From: VYFG01 sp965248685
GTDB taxonomy: Bacteria; Pseudomonadota; Gammaproteobacteria; Arenicellales; Poriferihabitantaceae
Direction: 5' to 3'
Length of the DNA stretch: 64,000 nucleotides
Assembly (NCBI GenBank): GCA_965248685.1
Contig: CBDFKC010000003.1
Location: 2,666,001 to 2,730,000, forward strand
A model generated the notes under the pieces. The model was not told the origin of the DNA and ran no database searches. It was given only the letters and a program-made list of their open reading frames with translations. Below are positions 1-8,342 of this stretch, piece after piece. Every line of letters begins with the position of its first letter. The stretch's first letter is position 1. Made by a program: the position numbers and the translations under genes.

Positions 1-301
1 TTTAGAGGCAAGCTGGTTAAGCAGGTTGGCGCCTAAATCCAGAAGGACAACGTGTATCAGCAAGTTTTGCCTAAAAACTGCCCTATGACTCTGATTCATT
101 TTAGCTTTTAGTTAATCGGTGTCCGTCTTTATGAAATTTTCGGGCTAGCATGAATAGCTGATAATCAAGCAGTTAGTGATCAATTTCAATACAATTTTCA
201 TGGAAAGTTAACAAGAAATATCACCGAACGTCTTGTCCCATGCCCATAAGTATTCCAAATAGCTTCACCAGACGCAATTCGACATACTGATTTTTATCCC
301 G
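1..301. other. Left-edge non-coding stretch
   Basis: I see no coding frame, RNA gene or clear hairpin terminator here. It lies downstream of the broken SDR gene on the minus strand and is AT-rich. Confidence 0.5.
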
Positions 302-1086
302 TTAAGAGGCCATCCAGCCTCCATCCACCATGAGATTTTCACCATTCATATAGGTACATTCATCGCTCGCCAGAAACAATGCCGCATTGGCTACGTCATT
401 TGGACGACCAAGTCGGCGGTGGGGTCCCTGGGACATGGGAGTGCGAGACTTTGAATAGGACAGTGCAGATGGACTACTTGCATCGGTAGGCCCGGTAAGA
501 ATCTTACCCGGGGCTACCGCATTACAGACAATTCCCTGGCCAGCGTAATCCACCGCAATTTGGCGTGTGATATAGACAACGCCGGCTTTACTGACGCCAT
601 AAGCTATATCACCCGGGCAGGATATCATTCCATGCTGAGAGGAGATATTGACAATTCGACCCCGGGCTTCTCCAACGATGTCCTGTCCAAGCATGGCTTG
701 CATTGCGTATTTGCAGCCGAAGAATACCCCGCGTAGATTCACCGCCATAACCCGATCCAAATTTTTTGTGTGGTGTCCAGCAACTGGGTTCCGGTATAGA
801 TGGCCGCGTTGTTGACCATCACATCGAGCTTGCCGAATTGTTTGATGGATTCCTCCATAGCGTTACTTAGTTGGTTCCAGTCAGAGACATCCGCTGAATA
901 GGCAATTGCCTTCCCGCCCTGGCTAGCAATCAGATCAATGGTATTTTAACCGCCTTCGATGGGGGAGGGACGTGGGTCAATGATAGTTACCCGGGCTCCT
1001 GCAGCGGCAAATTTCAATGCGATGGCGCAACCAATGCCTGATGCGCCTCCAGTAACGATACAACACTTACCTTTCAATCGATTCAT
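302..1086 (-). pseudogene. Short-chain dehydrogenase/reductase, disrupted
   Basis: This is a full-length classical SDR (about 260 codons if repaired) broken in two places. Reading from the ATG at 1086, the N-terminus carries the Rossmann dinucleotide motif TGGASGIG. An in-frame TAA at 946-948 then interrupts it, and the same frame continues with SDR sequence including NNAAIY (the NNAG region). At about 762-767 a run of six A residues has lost one base. Restoring it joins that frame to the 302-760 frame, which holds NLRGVFFG, the YGVSK active-site motif (Tyr and Lys) and the C-terminal VDGGW. The 302-760 piece by itself could only start at a TTG and lacks the cofactor site. Family assignment is firm, but the substrate is unknown. 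A homopolymer sequencing error could explain the frameshift but not the stop. The gene is divergent from the ChaC-like gene. Confidence 0.8.
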
Positions 1087-1177
1087 AGTTTTGCTGCGAT
1101 TTTATTTTTCGCTGTCAAATTCAGGATAGACCTCTGTAGCAGTTTTATTTTGACATAAAAGCACCTATATTCCTCTC

Positions 1178-1747
1178 ATGCCGGTAAACACTATAGAACA
1201 GAATAAGTTGAGAAATCCGGTTGTCGACCAAGAAGCCATTTGGTTGTTTGGCTATGGGTCTCTGATTTTTAAAGCTGACTTTCCCTACCAGCAACGCCGC
1301 CCGGCCAGCATTGTTGGATGGAGTAGACGATTTTGGCAAGGGTCCCATGATCATCGTGGGACCGAACAGGCGCCAGGCAGGGTAGTAACCCTGATTGAAT
1401 CTGCAGGATCAATTTGCCAGGGAATGGCATACCAAATAACCAGCGACAACCTGGAGCATCTGGATTTTCGTGAAAAGAACGGCTATCTCCGCTTTAACAC
1501 AACTCTGACTTTCGGCGATTTATCGCAACATGAAGGTCTAGTTTATATCGCCACAGAGGATAATGACGCTTTTCTTGGGTCCGCCTCAGAGCAGCAAATT
1601 GCTCAGCATATTGCCGCTTCGTCCGGTCCCAGTGGTCAGAATTCAGACTATCTTTTTGCTTTGGCGGGGGCGCTGAGAGAATTGTCTGCAGAAGATGCTC
1701 ATGTATTCAATATAGAACAATATTTAATGCAGATTTCGAAAGCTTGA
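1178..1747 (+). CDS. ChaC-like gamma-glutamylcyclotransferase
   Basis: The product is 189 residues, the usual size for bacterial ChaC/GGCT-fold proteins. These proteins release 5-oxoproline from gamma-glutamyl groups, and ChaC members are specific for glutathione in the cytoplasm. Near residue 25 is the family substrate-binding loop FGYGSLIF. It is followed by the conserved stretch around residues 48-66 (WSRRFWQGSHDHRG) typical of ChaC. LDFREKNGY near residue 103 contains the glutamate expected as the general base. The ATG at 1178 fits the start of homology closely, but no strong Shine-Dalgarno sequence precedes it. The gene stands alone, divergent from the SDR pseudogene. Glutathione turnover is the most likely role. 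Specificity for other gamma-glutamyl peptides cannot be excluded. Confidence 0.85.
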   Translation: MPVNTIEQNKLRNPVVDQEAIWLFGYGSLIFKADFPYQQRRPASIVGWSRRFWQGSHDHRGTEQAPGRVVTLIESAGSICQGMAYQITSDNLEHLDFREKNGYLRFNTTLTFGDLSQHEGLVYIATEDNDAFLGSASEQQIAQHIAASSGPSGQNSDYLFALAGALRELSAEDAHVFNIEQYLMQISKA

Positions 1748-1900
1748 AGCAAGTGGGAATGACATTGCATCGCCAGATATTATCGGCCAGCAATGACATA
1801 ACTTATGATGGTGCTGAAAATACAAACTCGGCGGCGGAACCCGCGGAAATAGAATAACAGCCGACACTATAGCTAATGCTGTCAGTCGGAGTCAATCGAC

Positions 1901-1929
1901 AAAAAATAGAGCGCGCAAAGGCGCCCTAT
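1901..1929 (-). terminator. Intrinsic terminator after the 1951-2448 gene
   Basis: On the minus strand a 9-bp stem (GCGCCCTAT at 1921-1929 against ATAGAGCGC at 1906-1914, one G.U pair) with a 6-nt loop is followed by a run of T residues (A residues at 1901-1906 on the + strand). It lies about 20 bp past the stop codon of the minus-strand gene. Confidence 0.75.
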
Positions 1930-1950
1930 CTTCATCAACTTGACTGAATA

Positions 1951-2448
1951 TCAGACAATCCTAGCAATGTGTAATCGCGTGGATTTGGTATCGTTCGCGA
2001 TATTGTAGCGCCCGGTTACCTTGATCGACTGGTATCGGTCAAATGGTGCATTGACTAAACCATCGGTACGTACATGTTGCCAACGGGCGTATTTGGTCAC
2101 TACCCGGTCTTTGGTGATGCTGACTGCCTGGGTTGTGTTCGCGTCGATGGATAATTCTCCTTCTCGCAGCAAGTCTCTCAGATCGACTTCTCCGGCCGGG
2201 GTCGCCACCACGTTGGGATAAACATTACGCAATGCAATTGCCCTTTCAGACGAATTTCGAATAAGAAGGGTATGCCCGTTAAAGTTGGCGTAGTGGGTTA
2301 ACGACAACCCTGAATCGGGCATACTGTCCACAGCGAGGTTTGCGGGTGTGTCCCCGGAAAATGCCAGTGGTATATAAGTGGATGCGGTAACACCCATACC
2401 TGAGATCGCGAAGTTTTTCAGGGTTTTTCTTTTGGCTCGGTCTATCAA
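1951..2448 (-). CDS. Exported protein of unknown function
   Basis: I do not recognise this 165-residue protein. Its N-terminus (residues 1-30) has a basic segment KRKTLKNF followed by a hydrophobic stretch ending near PLAFSGD. This resembles a Tat or Sec signal, although the twin-arginine position reads KR. The remainder is a mixed, probably beta-rich domain with LLIRNSSERAIALRNVYPN, a layout seen in small periplasmic proteins. It ends in a charged KVTGRYNIAND region. There are no cysteines and no evident catalytic motif. It is followed by a good intrinsic terminator and has no obvious operon partner, since the next minus-strand gene lies about 200 bp upstream. I am sure it is a gene because of its length, signal-like start and terminator, but not of any function. 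Confidence 0.6.
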   Translation of the reverse strand: MIDRAKRKTLKNFAISGMGVTASTYIPLAFSGDTPANLAVDSMPDSGLSLTHYANFNGHTLLIRNSSERAIALRNVYPNVVATPAGEVDLRDLLREGELSIDANTTQAVSITKDRVVTKYARWQHVRTDGLVNAPFDRYQSIKVTGRYNIANDTKSTRLHIARIV

Positions 2449-2645
2449 AGTTCCGTCCTAAATGAGTTAAACGAAACCCTGACTAACATATCAATATTAA
2501 CGGTTGCTGAACAAGGCCGCTAAAGACTGGTAATAGATGTTCCAATAGTGTTGAAAGCATTGGTTTTTATAAATTTCGAAATGCTGGATTATCCCAAGGA
2601 GCATCACCATAAATTCGCCATATTTAGGCAGCAAAATCGCTAAAT

Positions 2646-2954
2646 TTACCGGGTTTCTACATGGGCCTTTACTTGGTTAAGTTGGAGGTTCACATAGCCA
2701 TATGGTTCTGATTTTTTAAGCATATCCCAAAAATCTTCGACCCACCGCGGGTCTTTACGACGAGCTGAGAGAATCATTACTGACTCGATGTCGAGCCAGT
2801 AATGATTCTCTTCCGCAGGTGTCGAGATTGATTCGAGGGCTATTGCAGCAGTCGCTTTTCCGGTGGCATCCACGGCCTCGACGATAGAGAATCCCCTCAT
2901 ATTATCTATATCATTAAGACTGAGTGTTCCGTCCTGGTCAATTGAAACGTACAT
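2646..2954 (-). CDS. Small protein of unknown function
   Basis: The product is 102 residues with no signal peptide, no membrane segment and no family I recognise. The first half (MYVSIDQDGTLSLNDI, then a GFSIVEAVD strand) looks like a compact beta domain. The second half (RRKDPRWVEDFWDMLKKS) looks helical. A near-perfect 42-bp palindrome at 2769-2810 lies inside the frame and encodes part of the middle segment, which is unusual for coding DNA. The neighbour upstream on the same strand is a lysozyme-like protein about 90 bp away, so the two may be co-transcribed. An immunity or accessory role to that enzyme is possible but unsupported by any motif. Confidence 0.5.
   Translation of the reverse strand: MYVSIDQDGTLSLNDIDNMRGFSIVEAVDATGKATAAIALESISTPAEENHYWLDIESVMILSARRKDPRWVEDFWDMLKKSEPYGYVNLQLNQVKAHVETR
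2769..2810. repeat. 42-bp near-perfect palindrome inside a small gene
   Basis: The outer arms are GAGAATCATTACTG (2769-2782) and its exact reverse complement (2797-2810). The inner arms CTCGA (2784-2788) and TCGAG (2791-2795) are separated by only 2 nt, with one mismatched pair between outer and inner arms. RNA from either strand would form a long hairpin. No T-run follows. Confidence 0.85.
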
Positions 2955-3043
2955 AGTGTTATCTAGCTATAAATATTGGTTGGATTATCGGATGGAAATT
3001 TATTCCATCCCTCAAGCGATGTATATAAATGATATCCCCAATT

Positions 3044-3883
3044 TTATTTTAGAAATTCAAGTTCGGCTTCAACCACCAATTTTTCCTGACGACGTCTAAC
3101 ACGAATACCTTTCAGTTTGTGACTTTGCTGCATCCCTCCAATGTTTTCCGCTACGCCAGACCAGTTCCTGTCCGCCAGTAGATTTCCCAGGGGTTCTAAA
3201 TGACGATTAAGAATCCCCCTGTTGTAAGCAAGGGAAAGCAACACCGTTTGTATTGAAGCTGGCGTGCTTTTTCGACTCAATATAGGGAAGCGTTGTCTAA
3301 TGCCATTCCAATAGGGCTTGGCGGTATAGGGCATCAAGGCGATTCCCTGGTCCGATGTAATTCGGATAGCATTAACAGTAGTGGCAGATTTCAACGCATC
3401 TCTCGCATCGAGTCCCTTGAAGCCAAATATTTTTCGAAGCGCTCTCAACTGTTTCGCTGTGATCAGCGGTGCGTATAGTGCCTCTATAAATTCAGGGTTG
3501 GAGTGACCAAGGTCGATTCCGGGGTCCAGGGTAATGCCTGAAATCCCTCCTGGCCAATAGGGTTTGCCCCGATGCCCTTCTTGTTGGTGAACCCAATCAA
3601 GATCTCCATTGAACTTAGGCAGTAGCAAGCCAACATCGTTATCTTGGCTGGGTAGAAAGTCCTTCAGCGCTTTCCATACAATCCGATCAAACACGCCATT
3701 ATCTTCAAGCTTATTTTTTCTCTGAAATACTTTTCCAGCTTTGCGGGTACCTTTGCCAAACCGACCATCTACTTTCATCGGATGACCAGCATTGACCAAT
3801 CCCTGTTGAACGGTTTTTACCACACTTCGCAGCCAAACCCTGGCGCCTATTCCATCTCTATTTTTAACTTCGGTCCTGATCAT
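3044..3883 (-). CDS. Peptidoglycan-binding, pesticin/T4-lysozyme-like hydrolase
   Basis: The product is 279 residues in two domains. Residues about 15-78 form a peptidoglycan-binding type 1 repeat (VDGRFGKGTRKAGKVFQRKN...GVFDRIVWKAL). Residues about 95-275 match the lysozyme-like domain seen in the pesticin C-terminus and some phage endolysins. They show EGHRGKPYWPGG, with the likely catalytic Glu, then SGITLDPGIDLG, where the family expects the Thr/Asp active-site residues, and the late LLSLAYNRG helix that supports the fold. I see no signal peptide, so export would need a holin, another secretion route or lysis, which is endolysin- or toxin-like. No other phage genes lie nearby. It may share a transcript with the small unknown gene downstream. 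The fold assignment is reasonably secure, but the biological role is not. Confidence 0.75.
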   Translation of the reverse strand: MIRTEVKNRDGIGARVWLRSVVKTVQQGLVNAGHPMKVDGRFGKGTRKAGKVFQRKNKLEDNGVFDRIVWKALKDFLPSQDNDVGLLLPKFNGDLDWVHQQEGHRGKPYWPGGISGITLDPGIDLGHSNPEFIEALYAPLITAKQLRALRKIFGFKGLDARDALKSATTVNAIRITSDQGIALMPYTAKPYWNGIRQRFPILSRKSTPASIQTVLLSLAYNRGILNRHLEPLGNLLADRNWSGVAENIGGMQQSHKLKGIRVRRRQEKLVVEAELEFLK

Positions 3884-4204
3884 TTTTATCCCCTATTAAG
3901 CGTCCATCGGAGTGTCGAACACAAGCTACGACACTGATATAATTTGTCAGAGCGACTGGTATTCTGGCTCTGCATAACTATTTTCCAGGCTAAATCTTAA
4001 CCGTGTTACCCAGCGAAATCTATGGTACTAATTCACATGATTCCTCGAAGATTTCTTGACAGTAATTGATCGGCACATCGTGGCCGAGGGAAATCCCAAA
4101 CTCAAAAGGTTACTGGTGTCGCTCAATTAACCGTCAATTCTACCGATCAAGATCAGCAAAATGGTAATATCGCCATATAGATAACGACAAAGATTTACCA
4201 GGCG
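3884..4204. other. Divergent intergenic region
   Basis: This 321-bp spacer separates the minus-strand lysozyme-like gene from the plus-strand phosphoribosyltransferase gene and should hold both promoters. I see no convincing -35/-10 pair, operator palindrome or small gene. Confidence 0.4.
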
Positions 4205-4945
4205 GTGAAACAATACAGCGATCATATAACCTGTCATAACCAACAGATTGATCTAGACTTCTGGCGAAATCCGGTGGGTGTTACAGTGCCGGATGATGAA
4301 TTGAGTTTCCTGCTGGTGCCGGATGCGGTAGAAGCAGCGGCCTGTTTTGATCTGGCGCGACAGGTACACGATTATCAATCGACCCATAACGGCAGTTCTG
4401 ACCAAATTACCAAGGCACTGATGGTCACCATGGGCGGGTTACTTCCCAGCGTGCTGTTATACGATCATTTGGTGGAAGGCCGGAACCCTGACATTCCCAA
4501 AATTGAATTCGGCACAATTGGTGTATCACTGTATAAGGGTCCAGGAGAACGATACGATAACCCGCTAGTTCAACACGGGATATCAATACCTATCAGCAGC
4601 GAAACCGTATTAGTAATTGACGACCTGGGAGATGGCGGCGGTACCATGCAATTTCTAACCGGGTATATCCTCGACAGTGGCGCCAACAAGGTCCTGAATC
4701 TGGCGATCTACATGAAACCCAAAGCAATGGAGTTATGTGGGGCCGATTTTTATTTTGGCGAAGCACCCCAGCATACCTGGATCATAACCCCGCGAGAACG
4801 AGTGGAAACTTTGATGAAGCGCGTGCCGCTATGGAAGCAACGAGGTGCTGATATGGAAGAGTGTCGGCGACGTCTGGTTCAGTTAATTGGATATACCAGG
4901 CAGGAAGTGGATTACTATCTGGCCAAGGCATACCATCCAGAATAG
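4205..4945 (+). CDS. Phosphoribosyltransferase (type I PRTase fold)
   Basis: The product is 246 residues. The key signature is the PRPP-binding loop VLVIDDLGDGGGTM at about residues 138-151, with the paired acidic residues and flexible glycine-rich loop of type I phosphoribosyltransferases. Upstream the core contains a substrate-hood segment and ITKALMVTMGGLLPS. Downstream is a C-terminal helical extension (TRQEVDYYLAKAYHPE). This layout resembles xanthine- or hypoxanthine-type PRTases more than the pyrimidine enzymes, but the exact base cannot be read from the motifs. The start is a GTG at 4205 with a short AGG upstream; no better ATG precedes the homology. The gene is monocistronic and convergent with the next gene. 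Confidence 0.75.
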   Translation: MKQYSDHITCHNQQIDLDFWRNPVGVTVPDDELSFLLVPDAVEAAACFDLARQVHDYQSTHNGSSDQITKALMVTMGGLLPSVLLYDHLVEGRNPDIPKIEFGTIGVSLYKGPGERYDNPLVQHGISIPISSETVLVIDDLGDGGGTMQFLTGYILDSGANKVLNLAIYMKPKAMELCGADFYFGEAPQHTWIITPRERVETLMKRVPLWKQRGADMEECRRRLVQLIGYTRQEVDYYLAKAYHPE

Positions 4946-4981
4946 TAGTCCATGCCTGTAACTCCCAGACCTCAGGACCTA

Positions 4982-6547
4982 TCAGGCGCTCTTGAGTGGC
5001 GCAACCTTAACGTCATCCCGTTGCTTAAGTTGCAGATTTAACATTCTCAGGGTCGCTTCAATGCTGGCGAATACCTGGTTGGCATTAACTCCGCGAGTTT
5101 TCATGGTTCGGTTATTTGCATCGCGCCAGGTAATAATACATTCCACCAACGCGCTGGTACTGCCACCCCGGGGAATGCGCACCTGGTAATCGAGTAACTC
5201 GGGAAATTCAAACTTTCTTTGGTCGAGTATTTTCCTGACCGCTGCGATAAAGGCATCGAATCCACCATTGCCATTGCCAGAGGATTTTATGGTTTCCTCG
5301 CCAAGTCTCACCCGAATACTCACTGTGGATTCGAGGTCGAGACCGCTGGTAATTGAACAATTCAACAATTCAATGTGGCGGTCTCCCTTACTTTCGAGAA
5401 TGTCGGCAATAATAAATGGCAGATCGTCTGGCGTTATTACCGCTTTTGAATCCCCGAGTTTGACGATTCGATCCAGCACTTTGATCTGGTCTTCCTCTGA
5501 TAAGCTGATACCAATTTTGTCCAGGTTCTTTTTCAGGGACGCTTTACCGCTCATTTTGCCAAGGGCGTAGGCGCGATCACGATTAAATCGGTCAGGACTT
5601 AATTGAGTCTGATAAAGCTCACCCTTTTGATCCCCGTCAGCGTGGATGCCGGCGGTTTGGGTAAAAACGTCTGCCCCTACTATGGGTGCATTGTTTGCAA
5701 CCATTTTGCCTGAGAAATTTTCCACCATCTGACTAAGGGAATGAATCTTGGTTTCGTCGATGGCAAGATCCAGATTCATCTTGTCCCGCAAAACAGCGAC
5801 AATTTCAGCCAGCGAGACATTGCCGGCGCGCTCGCCCAGGCAGTTAATGGTGCAATGCAATGTAGAAATGCCCGCTTCAACCGCAGCCATGCAGTTCGCA
5901 GTGGCCAGTCCATAATCATTATGCGGATGAAAATCGAAGTGGCAGTCGTTAAATCGACTGCACATATCGATGAGACTTTCACGGACTTCCACCGGCGACA
6001 TCACCCCAAGGGTATCGGGTAGCATATAATGGTCAATGGACAGGTTCTGAAGATTGTCCATCATTCGATAAACATAATCCCGGCTATTGGCATAGCCGTT
6101 AGACCAGTCCTCGAGATAGACATTAACCAGGAGCCCTTCTGACTTGGCATAATCCACTGTTTGCAGGATATCGCTTAAGTGTTGTTCCAGAGTACGACCG
6201 AGCTGTTCCCTGCAATGCTTCTCACTACCTTTGGTCAGCAGGTTAATCACTCTACCGCCTGCACGTTTAATCCAGTTGACACTGCGCTTATGGTTGACGA
6301 ACCCCAGCACTTCTACCTGATCCAGATAACCGTTTTCCGCGGCCCAGTCGGTAATCCTGCTAACAGCTTCCAATTCTCCAACGGAAACACCCGCCGAGGC
6401 GACTTCAATGCGATCCAGGCGCAACGAATGCAGTAATGCCTTGGCAATACTGACTTTTTCTGACTGGGAAAACGATACGCCCTGGGTTTGTTCCCCATCA
6501 CGCAGCGTGGTATCCATCAGTTCGACCCGACGGACTGAACTATTCAT
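4982..6547 (-). CDS. 2-isopropylmalate/citramalate synthase family enzyme
   Basis: The product is 521 residues. The N-terminal TIM barrel (about 1-280) opens with the family signature LMDTTLRDGEQ and has the HPHNDYGLA metal-binding His pair and the GERAGN motif. These identify an acyl-CoA/2-oxoacid condensing enzyme of the LeuA/CimA/homocitrate synthase superfamily. A linker containing GIHADG follows. The final part, about 390-510, is the LeuA C-terminal allosteric dimer domain, here with NGNGGFDAF and VNANQVFASIEA. Such enzymes condense acetyl-CoA with 2-oxoisovalerate (leucine) or pyruvate (isoleucine by the citramalate route). The motifs do not settle which. No leuBCD genes flank it, so it may be a second paralogue. 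It is convergent with the PRTase gene, with only about 36 bp between them. Confidence 0.85.
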   Translation of the reverse strand: MNSSVRRVELMDTTLRDGEQTQGVSFSQSEKVSIAKALLHSLRLDRIEVASAGVSVGELEAVSRITDWAAENGYLDQVEVLGFVNHKRSVNWIKRAGGRVINLLTKGSEKHCREQLGRTLEQHLSDILQTVDYAKSEGLLVNVYLEDWSNGYANSRDYVYRMMDNLQNLSIDHYMLPDTLGVMSPVEVRESLIDMCSRFNDCHFDFHPHNDYGLATANCMAAVEAGISTLHCTINCLGERAGNVSLAEIVAVLRDKMNLDLAIDETKIHSLSQMVENFSGKMVANNAPIVGADVFTQTAGIHADGDQKGELYQTQLSPDRFNRDRAYALGKMSGKASLKKNLDKIGISLSEEDQIKVLDRIVKLGDSKAVITPDDLPFIIADILESKGDRHIELLNCSITSGLDLESTVSIRVRLGEETIKSSGNGNGGFDAFIAAVRKILDQRKFEFPELLDYQVRIPRGGSTSALVECIITWRDANNRTMKTRGVNANQVFASIEATLRMLNLQLKQRDDVKVAPLKSA

Positions 6548-6977
6548 GAGGTTGGAAGCACTGAAAACCGGGATTATCGCTTGCTCACGGGCCTAATGTC
6601 TATTGCCCTGCCAGTATTAATTGCCTAAATATTCTCTCGCAAGTTCTTAAAATAGCGTGGTTTTATTTTTCAATATGAACGGAAAACCGAAATAGGCTTA
6701 ATTTTGAGCTGGCGTCAAATAACCCTTTTCACGGGTTATTATTCTGTTACACTCCGCCGCGATATTTTCGGGTGCCAAGCCGGTAGGCACCATTAGCGAC
6801 AATAAGAGTAATCTGGAGGTTGTCGAAAGTACGCTATAGCTGTTTGCCCGCAGCCTGCGCTCCGCAGAGCAATTGGGTCTCCCGCTACACAATAATTTAT
6901 CCCGCCCAAACCGTCTCCCATCCGCCTAGGCATCAGCCAAAGCTACCCGGGAGGGCAACATTACGAGTAACAAATAT
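6548..6977. other. Intergenic region and possible rhlE leader
   Basis: This 430-bp divergent spacer has no supported gene. It holds a perfect 8-bp hairpin at 6718-6740 (AATAACCC / GGGTTATT, 7-nt loop) without a T-run. The stretch 6790-6977 before the helicase could be a long 5' leader, which is common for cold-induced DEAD-box helicase genes. Confidence 0.4.
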
Positions 6978-8246
6978 ATGTCATTTGACACCCTCGGCCT
7001 GTCGGCCGAAATTCTGCGTGGGATCAAATCCCATGGCTATACCCATCCAACGCCCATTCAAAAGAAGGCGATACCAATAATCCTCGAAGGAAAAGATGTC
7101 ATGGGCGGAGCCCAGACGGGAACCGGTAAAACCGCAGGTTTTACCTTACCTTTGCTCCAACGACTTTCTGAAAAACCCACGGGAAAGGGCAAAAGACCCG
7201 TTCGTGCTCTGATCCTGACCCCAACCCGGGAGCTGGCCGCCCAGGTTGGTGACAGCGTTAAAACCTATGGAAAGAATCTTGACCTGCGCACAACAGTTAT
7301 TTTTGGTGGCGTCAAAATTAATCCACAAATTGATCAGCTCCGACGGGGTGTCGATATCCTGGTCGCAACCCCTGGTCGATTGCTTGACCACGCCAACCAG
7401 AAAACTCTTGACCTTTCCAGGGTTGAAATCCTGGTTCTTGATGAAGCCGACCGAATGCTCGATATGGGGTTTATCCACGATATTCGCAAAGTACTGGCGC
7501 TCCTCCCAAAAACTGAAGTTAGGCAAAACCTGATGTTTTCCGCGACTTTTTCTGAGGAAATTAAAAATCTGTCCAAACGCATGCTCAACAACCCACAGTT
7601 GATCGAAGTAGCAGCGCGTAATGCCACCGCGGACAAGATCGAACAAATAGCCCATCCGGTAGACAAGGGACGTAAACGAGATTTACTGAGTTTTCTGATT
7701 ATTGAAGGTAACTGGCGTCAGGTTCTGGTATTTACCCGAACCAAGCATGGTGCCAATCGGCTATCCGATCAGCTGCAAAAGGATGGCATCCAGTCAGCCG
7801 CCATCCATGGCAATAAAAGCCAGGGTGCGCGCACCCGGGCGCTGGCTGAGTTTAAGAAAGGTGATGTCAGGGTTCTGGTGGCGACAGATATCGCGGCACG
7901 AGGACTGGATATCGATCAATTACCCTATGTGGTTAATTACGAGCTGCCCAATGTGCCGGAAGACTACGTGCACCGAATTGGTCGCACCGCACGAGCTGGA
8001 AACAGTGGGGAAGCGGTTTCATTTATCGGTGCTGATGAACACAAATTACTGAAAGACATAGAACGCTTGTTAAAACGCGAAATCCCCAAGGTCATTCAGC
8101 CAGGATTTGAACCAAAAGATCCGATTGACTCCTCTGCTACTCCAGGACGGCGGAACAATCCGGGTCGCCCGCGGTCACACAAGCCAACCAATGGCCGCAA
8201 CAGGTCCCAGGGTAAAAAACCGGCTGCTTTTCGCAAGGCTGCGTGA
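6978..8246 (+). CDS. rhlE: DEAD-box RNA helicase, RhlE type
   Basis: The product is 422 residues and carries every hallmark of an ATP-dependent RNA helicase in order. These are the Q motif (GYTHPTPIQ, about 20-28), Walker A AQTGTGKT (about 46-53), PTRELAAQ, TPGRLLDH, DEAD within VLDEADRMLDMGF (about 150), SAT (about 184), then RecA2 motifs VFTRTKHGA, ATDIAARGLDI and HRIGRTAR. The C-terminal 60 residues are a basic, low-complexity tail rich in R, K, N and P, typical of RhlE and used to hold RNA. Such proteins remodel ribosomal precursors and the RNA degradosome and are often cold-induced. The ATG at 6978 lacks a clear Shine-Dalgarno sequence, but homology begins right there (SFDTLGLS). It is the only copy in the window. 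Confidence 0.93.
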   Translation: MSFDTLGLSAEILRGIKSHGYTHPTPIQKKAIPIILEGKDVMGGAQTGTGKTAGFTLPLLQRLSEKPTGKGKRPVRALILTPTRELAAQVGDSVKTYGKNLDLRTTVIFGGVKINPQIDQLRRGVDILVATPGRLLDHANQKTLDLSRVEILVLDEADRMLDMGFIHDIRKVLALLPKTEVRQNLMFSATFSEEIKNLSKRMLNNPQLIEVAARNATADKIEQIAHPVDKGRKRDLLSFLIIEGNWRQVLVFTRTKHGANRLSDQLQKDGIQSAAIHGNKSQGARTRALAEFKKGDVRVLVATDIAARGLDIDQLPYVVNYELPNVPEDYVHRIGRTARAGNSGEAVSFIGADEHKLLKDIERLLKREIPKVIQPGFEPKDPIDSSATPGRRNNPGRPRSHKPTNGRNRSQGKKPAAFRKAA

Positions 8247-8342
8247 AGTCTCTCGGTTCTGAATTTTACTTTAGAGGGCTTTAAACAATGATTTAACCGG
8301 GCCGTAACAAAACTAACCGAATGAGGCTGTTAGTAAAAAACC

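Noticed and set aside
6820..7080. Small plus-strand frame overlapping the rhlE start
   Set aside because: It overlaps rhlE in another frame, and its residues (arginine- and proline-rich) match nothing.
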